Source of the DNA: Paraburkholderia flagellata
Lineage (GTDB): Bacteria; Pseudomonadota; Gammaproteobacteria; Burkholderiales; Burkholderiaceae
Length of the DNA stretch: 64,000 nt
Reading direction: 5' to 3'
Assembly: GCF_021390645.1 (NCBI RefSeq)
Contig: NZ_JAJEJT010000005.1
Location: 62,001-126,000, forward strand
Part shown: piece by piece, positions 43,602-51,318 of the stretch
Numbering within the stretch: the stretch's first letter is position 1
Layout of the letters: each line of letters opens with the position of its first letter
Translations under genes and position numbers: made by a program
Notes under the pieces: generated by a model
The model's input: the letters and a program-made list of their open reading frames with translations, nothing else
Databases searched by the model: none
Told to the model about the DNA's origin: nothing

Positions 43602-43862
43602 TCAGGCTCCGGCCTGTTTCTGTTCTGTGAGCACGTCTTCGAGCGTGCGGGCATGACCGCGCTTGACGACCCGCAGGTCGTAGCCGGCTGCTTCGAGGAG
43701 CCGGACGAGCACAGCCACACTCATGTCGCCACGCGCGAGCGTCTCCATGCGCGCGAGCGTGGTGCGAGCAACGCCTGCGCGTTCAGCAAGGTCTTTTTGC
43801 GAGAGGCCCGCGTCGCTGCGCGCCTGCTTGAGCATCTCTCCAACGTCTGCCAGATTCGTCAC
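43602..43862 (-). CDS. hipB: HipB-like XRE antitoxin
   Basis: An 87-residue XRE protein from GTG at 43862 (MLKQARSD at 43835 is an alternative). The HTH is MLKQARSDAGLSQKDLAERA followed by VARTTLARMETL, then a dimerisation segment (SVAVLVRLLEAAGYDLRVV) and a flexible tail. It should bind HipA and repress the operon at the inverted repeats just upstream (43904-43999). The start overlaps the edge of the first half-site. Confidence 0.9.
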   Translation of the reverse strand: MTNLADVGEMLKQARSDAGLSQKDLAERAGVARTTLARMETLARGDMSVAVLVRLLEAAGYDLRVVKRGHARTLEDVLTEQKQAGA

Positions 43863-43999
43863 TTGTAGCCCCGGGGCATCACAATTGGCTGAAAACGAGA
43901 AAATTGTAGCCCAGCGGCTACGAGACGGCAAGGCGAAATTGCGTCCCTTGGGCTACAAACATTGGAGAAATGGTCTGTTTTGTAGCTCATGGGCTACAA
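43863..43999 (-). promoter_or_regulatory. hipBA operator array (TTGTAGCC-N4-GGCTACAA)
   Basis: Three 20-bp inverted repeats: 43904-43923 (TTGTAGCC / GGCTACGA), 43939-43958 (TTGCGTCC / GGCTACAA) and 43980-43999 (TTGTAGCT / GGCTACAA). A fourth, degenerate site is at 43863-43882 (TTGTAGCC / GGCATCAC), directly before the hipB start. Centres are spaced 41, 35 and 41 bp. E. coli hipBA also has four operators, but of different sequence. HipB binding is inferred. Confidence 0.8.
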
Positions 44000-44107
44000 A
44001 GGCCGTTTGCGGGACGCTTAGTGGCAGCGCAAAAGTAACTCGACCGCCTCTCGCACGCCAGGGCAAGGCATCGCTGATGCACTGGTTCTCCCTGCGTTAT
44101 TGCAGCC

Positions 44108-44395
44108 TCAAAGAACATTGGCCGGTCGGTAGCTGCGAGTGCAGCACCCGTACCGCGCGCGGCGCCACTGCGCGATGGCGTCGACGATCTGCGGCTCGGG
44201 CGGGCGTGCGGTGCGCAGGGCATCGATGGCCTTGGCGATGGCCTTCGCGTGCCGTTCGCGTTCCTCCGCGGGATGATCGAACAGATCAACAAGATCATCG
44301 CGGTGCGCGGCGCGCGCGAGCGCCTGCGGCCGGCGCCGCAGGGTGCAAAGCACGCCGCGCGCGGATTTGCCGTCGCCCAGGCGCGCGGCATGGCG
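44108..44395 (-). pseudogene. Burkholderia-type integrase fragment
   Basis: The frame RLGDGKSARGVLCTLRRRPQ, then ALARAAHRDDLVDLFDHPAE and RERHAKAIAKAIDALRTARP, ending ...QIVDAIAQWRRARY, matches part of a site-specific integrase I know from Burkholderia plasmids and islands. The N-terminus and the catalytic half are gone. Just upstream (44400-44435) the DNA encodes FPDLFRRFPDADELA, a segment shared with 38571-38610. A remnant of a mobile element. Confidence 0.65.
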
Positions 44396-44481
44396 AGTTC
44401 ATCCGCATCGGGAAAGCGTCTGAACAGATCGGGAAACAGACATCGCGCCCGGGGGAGGGCGCGCCGCCGTCCCCGCGTACG

Positions 44482-44808
44482 TCAGTGTTTCCAGCCGTGT
44501 TCGGTTCGAGCAACTCGCTGTATTCCCTGCAATCGAAGGACGGAAGTCGAGAGGCGGGTCACCTCCCCGGGTGGGGCGGATATTGAGGCAGCCCGTAATG
44601 CCTTGCAGAAACGCGCGGCAGTCGCCGGGCTGACCTTGATGCCCGCCACGTCAATCAGATATCGCCAAATCCGGTAGTCGTTGAACCCCGTTTCCATCAG
44701 TTGCCTGATTAACGCCTCGTGCGCGCGAAGTTTGTACTTGGCCCGCGCAACCAACCTCATGTAATCAGCCGGGGAGAGTAACTGCTGTGTGTTTGAATCC
44801 GCCATCAT
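44482..44808 (-). CDS. hypothetical small protein (plasmid/phage-like)
   Basis: A 108-residue helical protein: LSPADYMRLVARAKYKLRAH, then EALIRQLMETGFNDYRIWRY and LIDVAGIKVSPATAARFCKA. The segment IWRYLIDVAGIKVSPATAARFCK looks like an HTH-type recognition unit. I have seen similar proteins in Burkholderia accessory DNA but cannot name the family. GAGG lies ten bases before the start. Two consecutive ATG codons; either may be used. Confidence 0.6.
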   Translation of the reverse strand: MMADSNTQQLLSPADYMRLVARAKYKLRAHEALIRQLMETGFNDYRIWRYLIDVAGIKVSPATAARFCKALRAASISAPPGEVTRLSTSVLRLQGIQRVARTEHGWKH

Positions 44809-45217
44809 TTAACGCAGGTCCTCCTCATAATCTCTAGCGCCCAACTCCTACCGCGACAACATCATCGACCATGGCCGTCTTATGGCGCCGGGGCAGCGCC
44901 CCCAGCGGCGGGCGCAACCATGACCGACAGATCGGCTGGCAAAGCAAGGCTGAGCCGGCACATCAGCCGACCCGAGTCGAAGCGTTTTGACGCTCCCGAA
45001 GCGCGTCTTGGTGCGTTTCAACACGTATCGTGAGACGCCCCGTGAGACGTCTAAACGGCCTGATACAGCTTTTGACGTTTTTAAGACCTACCTCTCACGG
45101 TAAGTCCACTCTGTTGTACGGGCATGCTGCAGCCCGGGACGGCTCCAGGGCCGACCACGCTGGACCTGATGCGAGACAGGAACAGAGGCGGTAAGGAGGT
45201 AACCGGCATCGTTGAAG
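44809..45217. other. intergenic with a short tandem motif
   Basis: No gene. Two direct CGTGAGACG units at 45029-45037 and 45041-45049 (12-bp period) are followed by an AT-rich patch around 45065-45090. Not enough to call an origin. Confidence 0.5.
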
Positions 45218-45745
45218 TCACAACGACTGGCGGCTGTCGGAGATGTTCTTGACGTCCTCGGGCAGTCGTCCCTTGCGTCCCTGGAGCAGACGCATTGCCT
45301 TCATGCCGATCTCAAACGTCACCGGGCCCGTGAATTTCCCATTGCGATGCATCTCGCGCAGTTGTCCGCCCAGTGCTGTCAGCCGTGCTGCGCTGAACCC
45401 TTCCCAGCGGCGGGCGAGCGCGGTGACCGGTTCTTGCTGTGCAAATCCGTCACCCAGTTCCTCAGCGATCGAGCGCCAGAGAAGCGCAATGCGGGCTGGG
45501 AGGTCCGGCGCCGGGATCTCGATCTGGTAGTCGAACCTTCCGCTGCGTTTGCCGGCGCCATCAAGCGCATCAAGGAAGTTTGTCGCAGCGACGAGGATCA
45601 CCTTCGAGCCACGCAACCCAACGGTTTCGGTGAGCATCACATTGGTCAGGTCGCGGTCCAGGCTGTGAACGTTGCCATCGCGCGGTTTGATGAAGGAATC
45701 AATCTCGTCGATGAAGAGCAGGCAGTCCTTGCTGTTATCTGCTCT
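45218..45745 (-). pseudogene. 5'-truncated AAA+ ATPase
   Basis: The open frame starts inside the protein: DNSKDCLLFIDEIDSFIKPR contains Walker B, followed by VILVAATNFLDALDGAGKRS with sensor 1, GRFDYQIEIPAPDLPARIAL with the Arg finger region and a normal C-terminal lid (FSAARLTALGGQLREMHRNG). Walker A and everything before Walker B are missing, and an in-frame stop lies three codons upstream. An internal ATG (45640) could give a 140-residue piece, but ATP binding would be lost. It is FtsH/CDC48-like in the core and probably came from a plasmid or island ATPase. Confidence 0.78.
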
Positions 45746-46359
45746 TTAACGCACGGGCGATTCAAGGGACGAGGCGAATTCTCAGGCGGTTACGTCGATG
45801 TCGAGGACGACACAACAATCGACGCGCGAAAGCGTCAATTACCCGAAACCGATTCGGAAGCAGCGACAACTATGACGGCCTGCAAAGATAGTTGTCGTTT
45901 GACCGGCCAAGGTAGTTGACGATCTACAGATGGGTCAACGTGTAGAGCGGCGCTGTAGTGGAGGCATATCCAGCCGCTGTCTTTCGTCGGGTCTGAGGAG
46001 GCAACCGGGTGAAGTTTCAGGAGGGTGGGGCGCGGTTCCGCCAAGCGTTCTGGATTTGGATTCAGGCCGCACGATCGCGGGCATGTTCCTTTCGGCATTG
46101 CAGCCGTCCATTCTTCACTTAAGGTAACGGTCTCCCTCGCCGCTCCCGGTTTGCCCGTTTCCTATCGCGCGTTCCCAGGTACTCACCCTGCGTGAACACG
46201 ACGGTCATCCCGCCAGCACGTGTTTCTGATTCGCGGCCCGGACAAAGCTTTCGTTCTGGTTGCGTTGTTTAAGCCTGATTTAAGTGACGCTACGCACTCT
46301 CCGAACGAAACCTTGAGAGGACAACAACTCGAGGCATCACCGGACGGAAGGAGGTTGAG
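45746..46359. other. gene-poor tract
   Basis: It begins at the truncation joint of the AAA+ gene and ends with the AAGGAGG site of the next gene. Frames at 45835-46098 (minus) and 45930-46127 (plus) show no recognisable content. Probably scrambled mobile DNA. Confidence 0.5.
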
Positions 46360-46797
46360 ATGGATTATGTGATTACCGACCTGAAGATGGTCGAGAGCTA
46401 CAGCCGCATCAAGGCTGATAGCGGCAGGGAGGCGCTTCGCGCAGGCGCGGCACGAAGGATCGCTGGAGTTGAAGCAATGGATGATGAACTGAGGGCAAAA
46501 ATCGGTGTTGTCGCGGGTAAGCTTGTGCAGGAAGCGATGGCGACCGGACTGACCTGGGAAGAGATCGTCGCCGCGTTTGGCCTGGCCGCAAAAGCGACCG
46601 CGCAGGCCGCAGCGAGTGCAGGCGACGCGCCGACGTCCGAATGTGTTGCACGTGCGTGCAGCTGTTTCGAAGATGCCTTTGCGCAGGACGTCCACGTTGT
46701 CATTGCCGATGGCAGTGCGCAAGAGCGCGACGCCGAAGCCGACGATAATCCGCTTCTGGCAACTGCCCGCCGTCGTCACGCGTCAAAACTCCATTGA
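46360..46797 (+). CDS. hypothetical protein
   Basis: A 145-residue soluble protein beginning after an excellent AAGGAGG site. N-terminal half DYVITDLKMVESYSRIKADS; middle GLTWEEIVAAFGLAAKATAQ is an amphipathic helix; the C-terminal part is acidic with three Cys (CVARACSCFEDAFAQD). No family recognised. Strong ribosome site and codon pattern argue that it is expressed. Confidence 0.65.
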   Translation: MDYVITDLKMVESYSRIKADSGREALRAGAARRIAGVEAMDDELRAKIGVVAGKLVQEAMATGLTWEEIVAAFGLAAKATAQAAASAGDAPTSECVARACSCFEDAFAQDVHVVIADGSAQERDAEADDNPLLATARRRHASKLH

Positions 46798-47051
46798 GCC
46801 GCAGGCGATCTCCGCACTACTGATTACCTGGCACACCCTGGTCAGTATTCCCAGGAAAACCCGGGAGAAAAATCCGGCCTCCGGGAGCCTCCCACACCAT
46901 CTTCCAGATGATTCCCTCAACGGTTAGCCCGGCGATGCAGGTCGATGGCAAGTCGACCTGACAGGGCGCAGCTTTTGTGCGTACCGGAACCGGGCCCCCC
47001 TGATGCGCCTTATGCATCATGGCGCGAAGGGCCTGGCACGCTACTACAGGC

Positions 47052-48419
47052 TCACAACAGGATCGCCTGCTGCAGCAGTTCCAGGGCCTTCAGTTCGTCC
47101 AGGCGACCCGTGCGTGCCTTGCCTGCCAGCGTCTTGAGCAATGCTTCCGCTATCGGCTCGATACCGTGAAGATTGTCCAGGCTCGTCACGGAAGCGAAGG
47201 GGAGGGCTGCCGGGTTTCGCTGCGGTACTGCGGACGCGGCGAACGACTCAAGTACTGACGCTGTAGCTGGCGGGGCCCCGTCACCATTTTCTTCAGGCAG
47301 GCGACCGGTAACGTTGTCGGGAAAACCATTGACAAGATTTTGCGCGCTGGCAACGATCGCCTCCTGCTCGCCCGCCACATCCGCCGAAACCGGTGAGGGG
47401 TTTTGTGGATCGCCCGCCCGCGCGCGCCGTCCACGCGCCTTCGCACCGGTGGCCTTCGCCGGCACGGCATCCTTTGTTGCGGGCGCAACCGATTCGTGCT
47501 GCTTGGCGGAGACGCGTCCGCGGGACGCAGGGGCAAGCATACGCGACACCGACGCAGGTATATCGGCTTCAGAGCGCGGGGTGTCCAGCCAGCCAGCTGG
47601 CAAACCAAGCCGCTCCGTGAACCGGTTTGCTTCGACAGCGCCCAGGCGCTTCTTGCCATGCAGCCGGTGGGCCATGTTGGACCCACTCAGGTCCATGACC
47701 ACACCAAGCCTTGCTTTCGATCCGTTGCGACTCGTGAGAACGTGGAGGTTGGCGCGTCGGATGTTCTCTACGTCGGCGCCATCGTTCAGGGCCAGCGATT
47801 GCTGCTGGGTCGTTTCAGGAGACGTTCTGTCTTTTGCACGCGAAGATTTTCGCTGCGTCTGGGCTCCGGCCGCTACGCCCGGATTATTGTTGACGGCTCT
47901 GGGCGTACCGCCAGTTGCTTTCCTGGGCATTTGTGCTTCCTCGGACAAACTGTTTTTAAGAGATGGTTGCGGGTCGACGGTCAGGGCAGAAGCCGGCTCA
48001 AGTGCTTCGGACGCCGTGTCTGGTCCGTCGTCGGCTTGAATAAAGTCGAGTGGCGACTTCAGCCGGGCGATGGTCTCGGCTGTGAGCCCAGGATTGGGCT
48101 GGTCAAAAAAGCCATGCGGCAACCCGAGCGTAGTTTCCATATGAAAGGCGGTCTCGGGTGTGAACCTCTCGCCCTTCAACAGTTCGGCCACGCGCGTCAT
48201 GCTGGATTCAAGTGCGATGGCAATATTCTCTGCGCCTACCGTATCGACCAGAAACTGGAACGACCGTGTCTTGAAAATGGAGGCGGTCTGGGCGGAGTCC
48301 TGCGCAGGCGCCTTCACATACGATTGTTTCGGCCGGTTGGGCTGAGATTTCTTTTCGTGGCGAGCCTGGCGTTGGCCGCTGTCGCGGGATCCCGCATATC
48401 GCCCGCGGGCTTGATTCAT
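47052..48419 (-). CDS. protein with two divergent XRE-like HTH repeats
   Basis: A 455-residue protein; the ATG at 48419 has GGAG nine bases before it. Residues ~50-113 and ~218-283 are related: LLKGERFTPETAFHMETTLG with LGLPHGFFDQP, and RLHGKKRLGAVEANRFTERL with LGLPAGWLDTP. This LxG...LGLPxGxxDxP pattern is that of phage-repressor-type HTH domains. The linkers are long, basic and disordered (Ala/Pro/Lys-rich), and the C-terminus is helical (GIEPIAEALLKTLAGKARTG). It may be a two-site DNA-binding or nucleoid protein. I do not recognise a named family. Confidence 0.65.
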   Translation of the reverse strand: MNQARGRYAGSRDSGQRQARHEKKSQPNRPKQSYVKAPAQDSAQTASIFKTRSFQFLVDTVGAENIAIALESSMTRVAELLKGERFTPETAFHMETTLGLPHGFFDQPNPGLTAETIARLKSPLDFIQADDGPDTASEALEPASALTVDPQPSLKNSLSEEAQMPRKATGGTPRAVNNNPGVAAGAQTQRKSSRAKDRTSPETTQQQSLALNDGADVENIRRANLHVLTSRNGSKARLGVVMDLSGSNMAHRLHGKKRLGAVEANRFTERLGLPAGWLDTPRSEADIPASVSRMLAPASRGRVSAKQHESVAPATKDAVPAKATGAKARGRRARAGDPQNPSPVSADVAGEQEAIVASAQNLVNGFPDNVTGRLPEENGDGAPPATASVLESFAASAVPQRNPAALPFASVTSLDNLHGIEPIAEALLKTLAGKARTGRLDELKALELLQQAILL

Positions 48420-48930
48420 AAAGTAGGGCTCCATGCGATCGTTGGTGTCCGGCAGGTGTTTATTATAGGCGCGGCGATGTTGGTATTTGATGCGTCATTC
48501 GCTCCATGACGCGTAAATGTACGCCCGGGTGAGGCTGGCGGGCTCCTTGAAGTACCAGTTCCCCGAGAGCGGATATGAAATGTAGAGGATGACGAATGAA
48601 GTCCCGCAGGAATTTCAGGTAACCATTCATGGATCCGCGATGAACCCGGTGCACTGGTCAACGGTGCCGACGGCAAGCCGATAACCCTTTCAAGGCAAGG
48701 CGCGGCATTCTGATTTCACAGGAATCGGCGCTGCGGCGAACGGAGCGGGGGCGCTACTGACCTGCTCAAAACGCTGGCCGCCGACGACCGGCAACTCGAC
48801 GACTCGATCCTGTTCGAGCGCAACGCACTTCGCCTGACAAGTCCCTGATGGGGATCTTCAGTATTTGGGAACGGACAACATACCCGGAAACGACAAATTC
48901 AAGTTTCCCGAAATTGTCGTGCTTCCGGTG
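48420..48930. other. gene-poor tract with an unidentified coding scrap
   Basis: On the plus strand near 48756-48849 a frame reads DLLKTLAADDRQLDDSILFE then RNALRLTSP and stop. It looks protein-like but has no start or family I can name. The rest holds nothing recognised. Confidence 0.4.
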
Positions 48931-49233
48931 TCACGACGGCGCGAAAACGACCGCGCCGCGATCCTCAAAATGTTTGAAGCTCCGGATGAAACGGTATAGC
49001 TGTCCGCCGATCTCCAGCCGGTTTCGTCCAGCGTGGGTTTGCTCGAGAATCTCTTCGGCCTGGGTTGCGGCAATGTTCCCGTGATATCTCAGGCGATCCT
49101 GATCTCTCCTGGCATCGCCAACGTACATGGCACAGACGTCATTGCATTTCTGCATCATGATCACACTTCCGCCGGAGTTCAGGGACAGCTCGAGATACTC
49201 GGCCAACGTCAGAAGTGACTCACTCGTCGTCAT
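48931..49233 (-). CDS. hypothetical protein
   Basis: A 100-residue protein from ATG 49233. MTTSESLLTLAEYLELSLNS and GGSVIMMQKCNDVCAMYVGD give an alpha/beta look, and AATQAEEILEQTHAGRNRLE then GQLYRFIRSFKHFEDRGAVV a second unit. Two Cys are close together (CNDVC). No family recognised. The frame upstream of this ATG is less protein-like. Confidence 0.5.
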   Translation of the reverse strand: MTTSESLLTLAEYLELSLNSGGSVIMMQKCNDVCAMYVGDARRDQDRLRYHGNIAATQAEEILEQTHAGRNRLEIGGQLYRFIRSFKHFEDRGAVVFAPS

Positions 49234-49898
49234 GGCGATTCCCCTGAAAGCACGGCTCCCGGCATCGATCCACTGAGTGGTGGCATCGACGGGCACCCAC
49301 CGAGGATAGCGCCACGCATTTCCGGCACTTGCCTCCTCGCCTGATTCAAACAATCTACGTGGCGGACTGCGTCACGGTCACCGCGATCATGCACGGGACC
49401 GCGCGGGTTCACTACGCATGCGTCGCGAGGCGCTATGGGCCACCACATCGGTGGGCAGTCTGGCACGGTAAGTGCGAATCGTCAGAAAATTATCTTGCGA
49501 CAAGCACCTGCCATGGCGACCGGCATGTTTTCGATCGTAGTGCTTCTGGTCGGGGAAGTCGATTCGTCGAGGACAGTGTTATTGCTGCCGCGGAGTTCAA
49601 CCGTCTTCCTTCACAGGATATCCGCTGTTTTGCCGGGCGATGATGGATCCGGGCAGCGCGGCCGAAAGCGCGGCATCAACGCTACTGCAAACGCGCGCTT
49701 CGCCCCGCGTCTTCACGCCTATGGCGAAACGCTTGCACTTCGTCAACGATCATCCGGAGAATCGATCGATGTCGCGAGGAGGGCGCACCAGGACATCGTG
49801 TTTCGCACAAAACTACTGTTGACGCTCAAACAGCATGGCGCGGACATGTGCCGGATGCCCATCGCTGCATTAGAGATTGATGCACAGGGCGCAAGATA
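49234..49898. other. intergenic tract, nothing firmly recognised
   Basis: A plus-strand 154-codon frame (49435-49899) exists, but only its last ~60 codons look protein-like and there is no convincing ribosome site. Confidence 0.4.
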
Positions 49899-49902
49899 AA
49901 CT

Positions 49903-49919
49903 GGCCCGCAGAGCGGGCC
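49903..49919 (-). terminator. terminator of the cold-shock gene
   Basis: Minus strand GGCCCGC-TCT-GCGGGCC stem followed by AGTTTAT, 27 bases past the csp stop. Confidence 0.8.
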
Positions 49920-49945
49920 ACACATCGGGATGCGACGCGCGCTGG

Positions 49946-50149
49946 TCAGGCTGGCTTGATATTTGCAGCCTGCTTGCCCTTCGGCCCCATCTTCACATCG
50001 AAGCTTACTTTCTGGTTTTCCTGCAGCGACTTGAAGCCTTCCGTCTTGATCTCGGAAAAGTGGGCGAACAGGTCTTCGCCGCCGTCATCCGGGCTGATGA
50101 AGCCAAAGCCTTTCGCATCGTTGAACCATTTCACAGTGCCAGTTGCCAT
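49946..50149 (-). CDS. cspA: CspA-family cold-shock protein
   Basis: A 67-residue single-stranded nucleic-acid chaperone. RNP1 is KGFGFI and RNP2 is LFAHF in [20 protein letters not shown], within [20 protein letters not shown]. The full length is typical. It is followed by its own terminator and is monocistronic. The gene symbol denotes the family rather than the specific paralogue; a second csp copy in this window (17554-17655) is a dead fragment. Confidence 0.95.
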   Translation of the reverse strand: MATGTVKWFNDAKGFGFISPDDGGEDLFAHFSEIKTEGFKSLQENQKVSFDVKMGPKGKQAANIKPA

Positions 50150-51318
50150 TTTTCAATCCTGTCGATGTTGAAACCTGAAATCGCGAGAGTACGGCATCGT
50201 ATCGAGGCGATCACCCGCAAGGGATGACTTTGTACCACGCCGGGATGACACCTGCCAATCAGCAGGTCCACGGACAGCACAGGGTTCGGCTTTCAGAGAC
50301 CCGGGCCCGGTGCAGGCATTCGTCGTTCTAACCCTTGACGGTGGCACCGTCTGATTGCCGCGCGGCAATCGCGATCTACCCTGCAACCGGGAGTCTCAGC
50401 GAAGCCTGCAGGCTGCGCCACGAAGACTGATTCTGAAATGGAGCAGGGAAGGCACTTGAGAAGAGTCGCAGAAACATCGACGCATTGCGGTTTCCTCCGT
50501 CGCCACACGCGAAAGCCCAGTCTCCGTCACCATTTTTGTGCGGTCCCGTCCCGCACATTACTTTGCCAGCAACACAGCCTCCTTCACGGCTTATTTGTTC
50601 CACTTCCGGAAAGGCGTGAGACTCGACCTGAAAGTGGTTGTCGCTCACGGTCGCATCGTGGAGCTTCGGCGAGAGCGCGAACCCGAAGCGGGGGAAGTGG
50701 TGGCTGAGTGTACTATCCCCGTGCCGGGTCCCGACGCTGAACGTCGCACGTGACGCGGGCCGGATCGCAGAAGACTGGTAGCCTCCTCAACGTTACCTGA
50801 TAAGCATGGCCTCTTCTGGGTGAACGTCAACAAATTGCGACGACCACGATATATGCGAATACTCGCGAATCAGCATAAAGATCTTCGTCGACAGAAAACT
50901 TGAGAAGTTCCGATTCACGACGCATTAAACATGCTTACACAACAGAATTTTGTTTAGATAAACGAGCTAAAAATACGTAAAAATACGAATAGAAAACTCG
51001 AGTCTTTTTCAACATTCTTCCGATCATTGTCCTTTCAAGGGAGTCAGTGTGGCGAGGCGACGCGTCACACGGTCTCTCCCACGCAGGCGATTCGCTGCAT
51101 ATAAGTGCGCGAAATCCCCGATCGATTCGCCAAATCAGAAGAGTATTTCCCAAAAAGATAATTTCTATTATTGAAATTTTGCATGCCTAATCAATAGGAT
51201 CGCCTCGAGAGCGATACGAAGACAGGCAACGGCGACGAATCGAATACATCTTGTAGATGGAGGAAGTTCAACGAGCGTTTTTTTCAAACACGACCGACGC
51301 AGAGAGAGGAGTGGACGA
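50150..51318. other. long leader region before GH92, AT-rich
   Basis: The left part (50150-50830) has no recognised gene; a plus frame at 50538-50753 (RKGVRLDLKVVVAHGRIVEL) is weakly protein-like. From ~50830 to 51260 the DNA turns markedly AT-rich, with A/T runs near 50935-51000 and 51155-51190, unlike the surrounding GC-rich DNA. It probably contains the promoter and perhaps H-NS-type silencing sites. Confidence 0.5.

Noticed and set aside
47403..48509. 368-codon plus-strand frame opposite the two-HTH protein
   Set aside because: Arg/Gly-rich without motifs; the minus-strand frame has repeated HTH-like units and a ribosome site.
49435..49899. 154-codon plus-strand frame before the csp gene
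   Set aside because: Only the C-terminal part looks protein-like, and no ribosome site is present; could be a remnant but unsupported.
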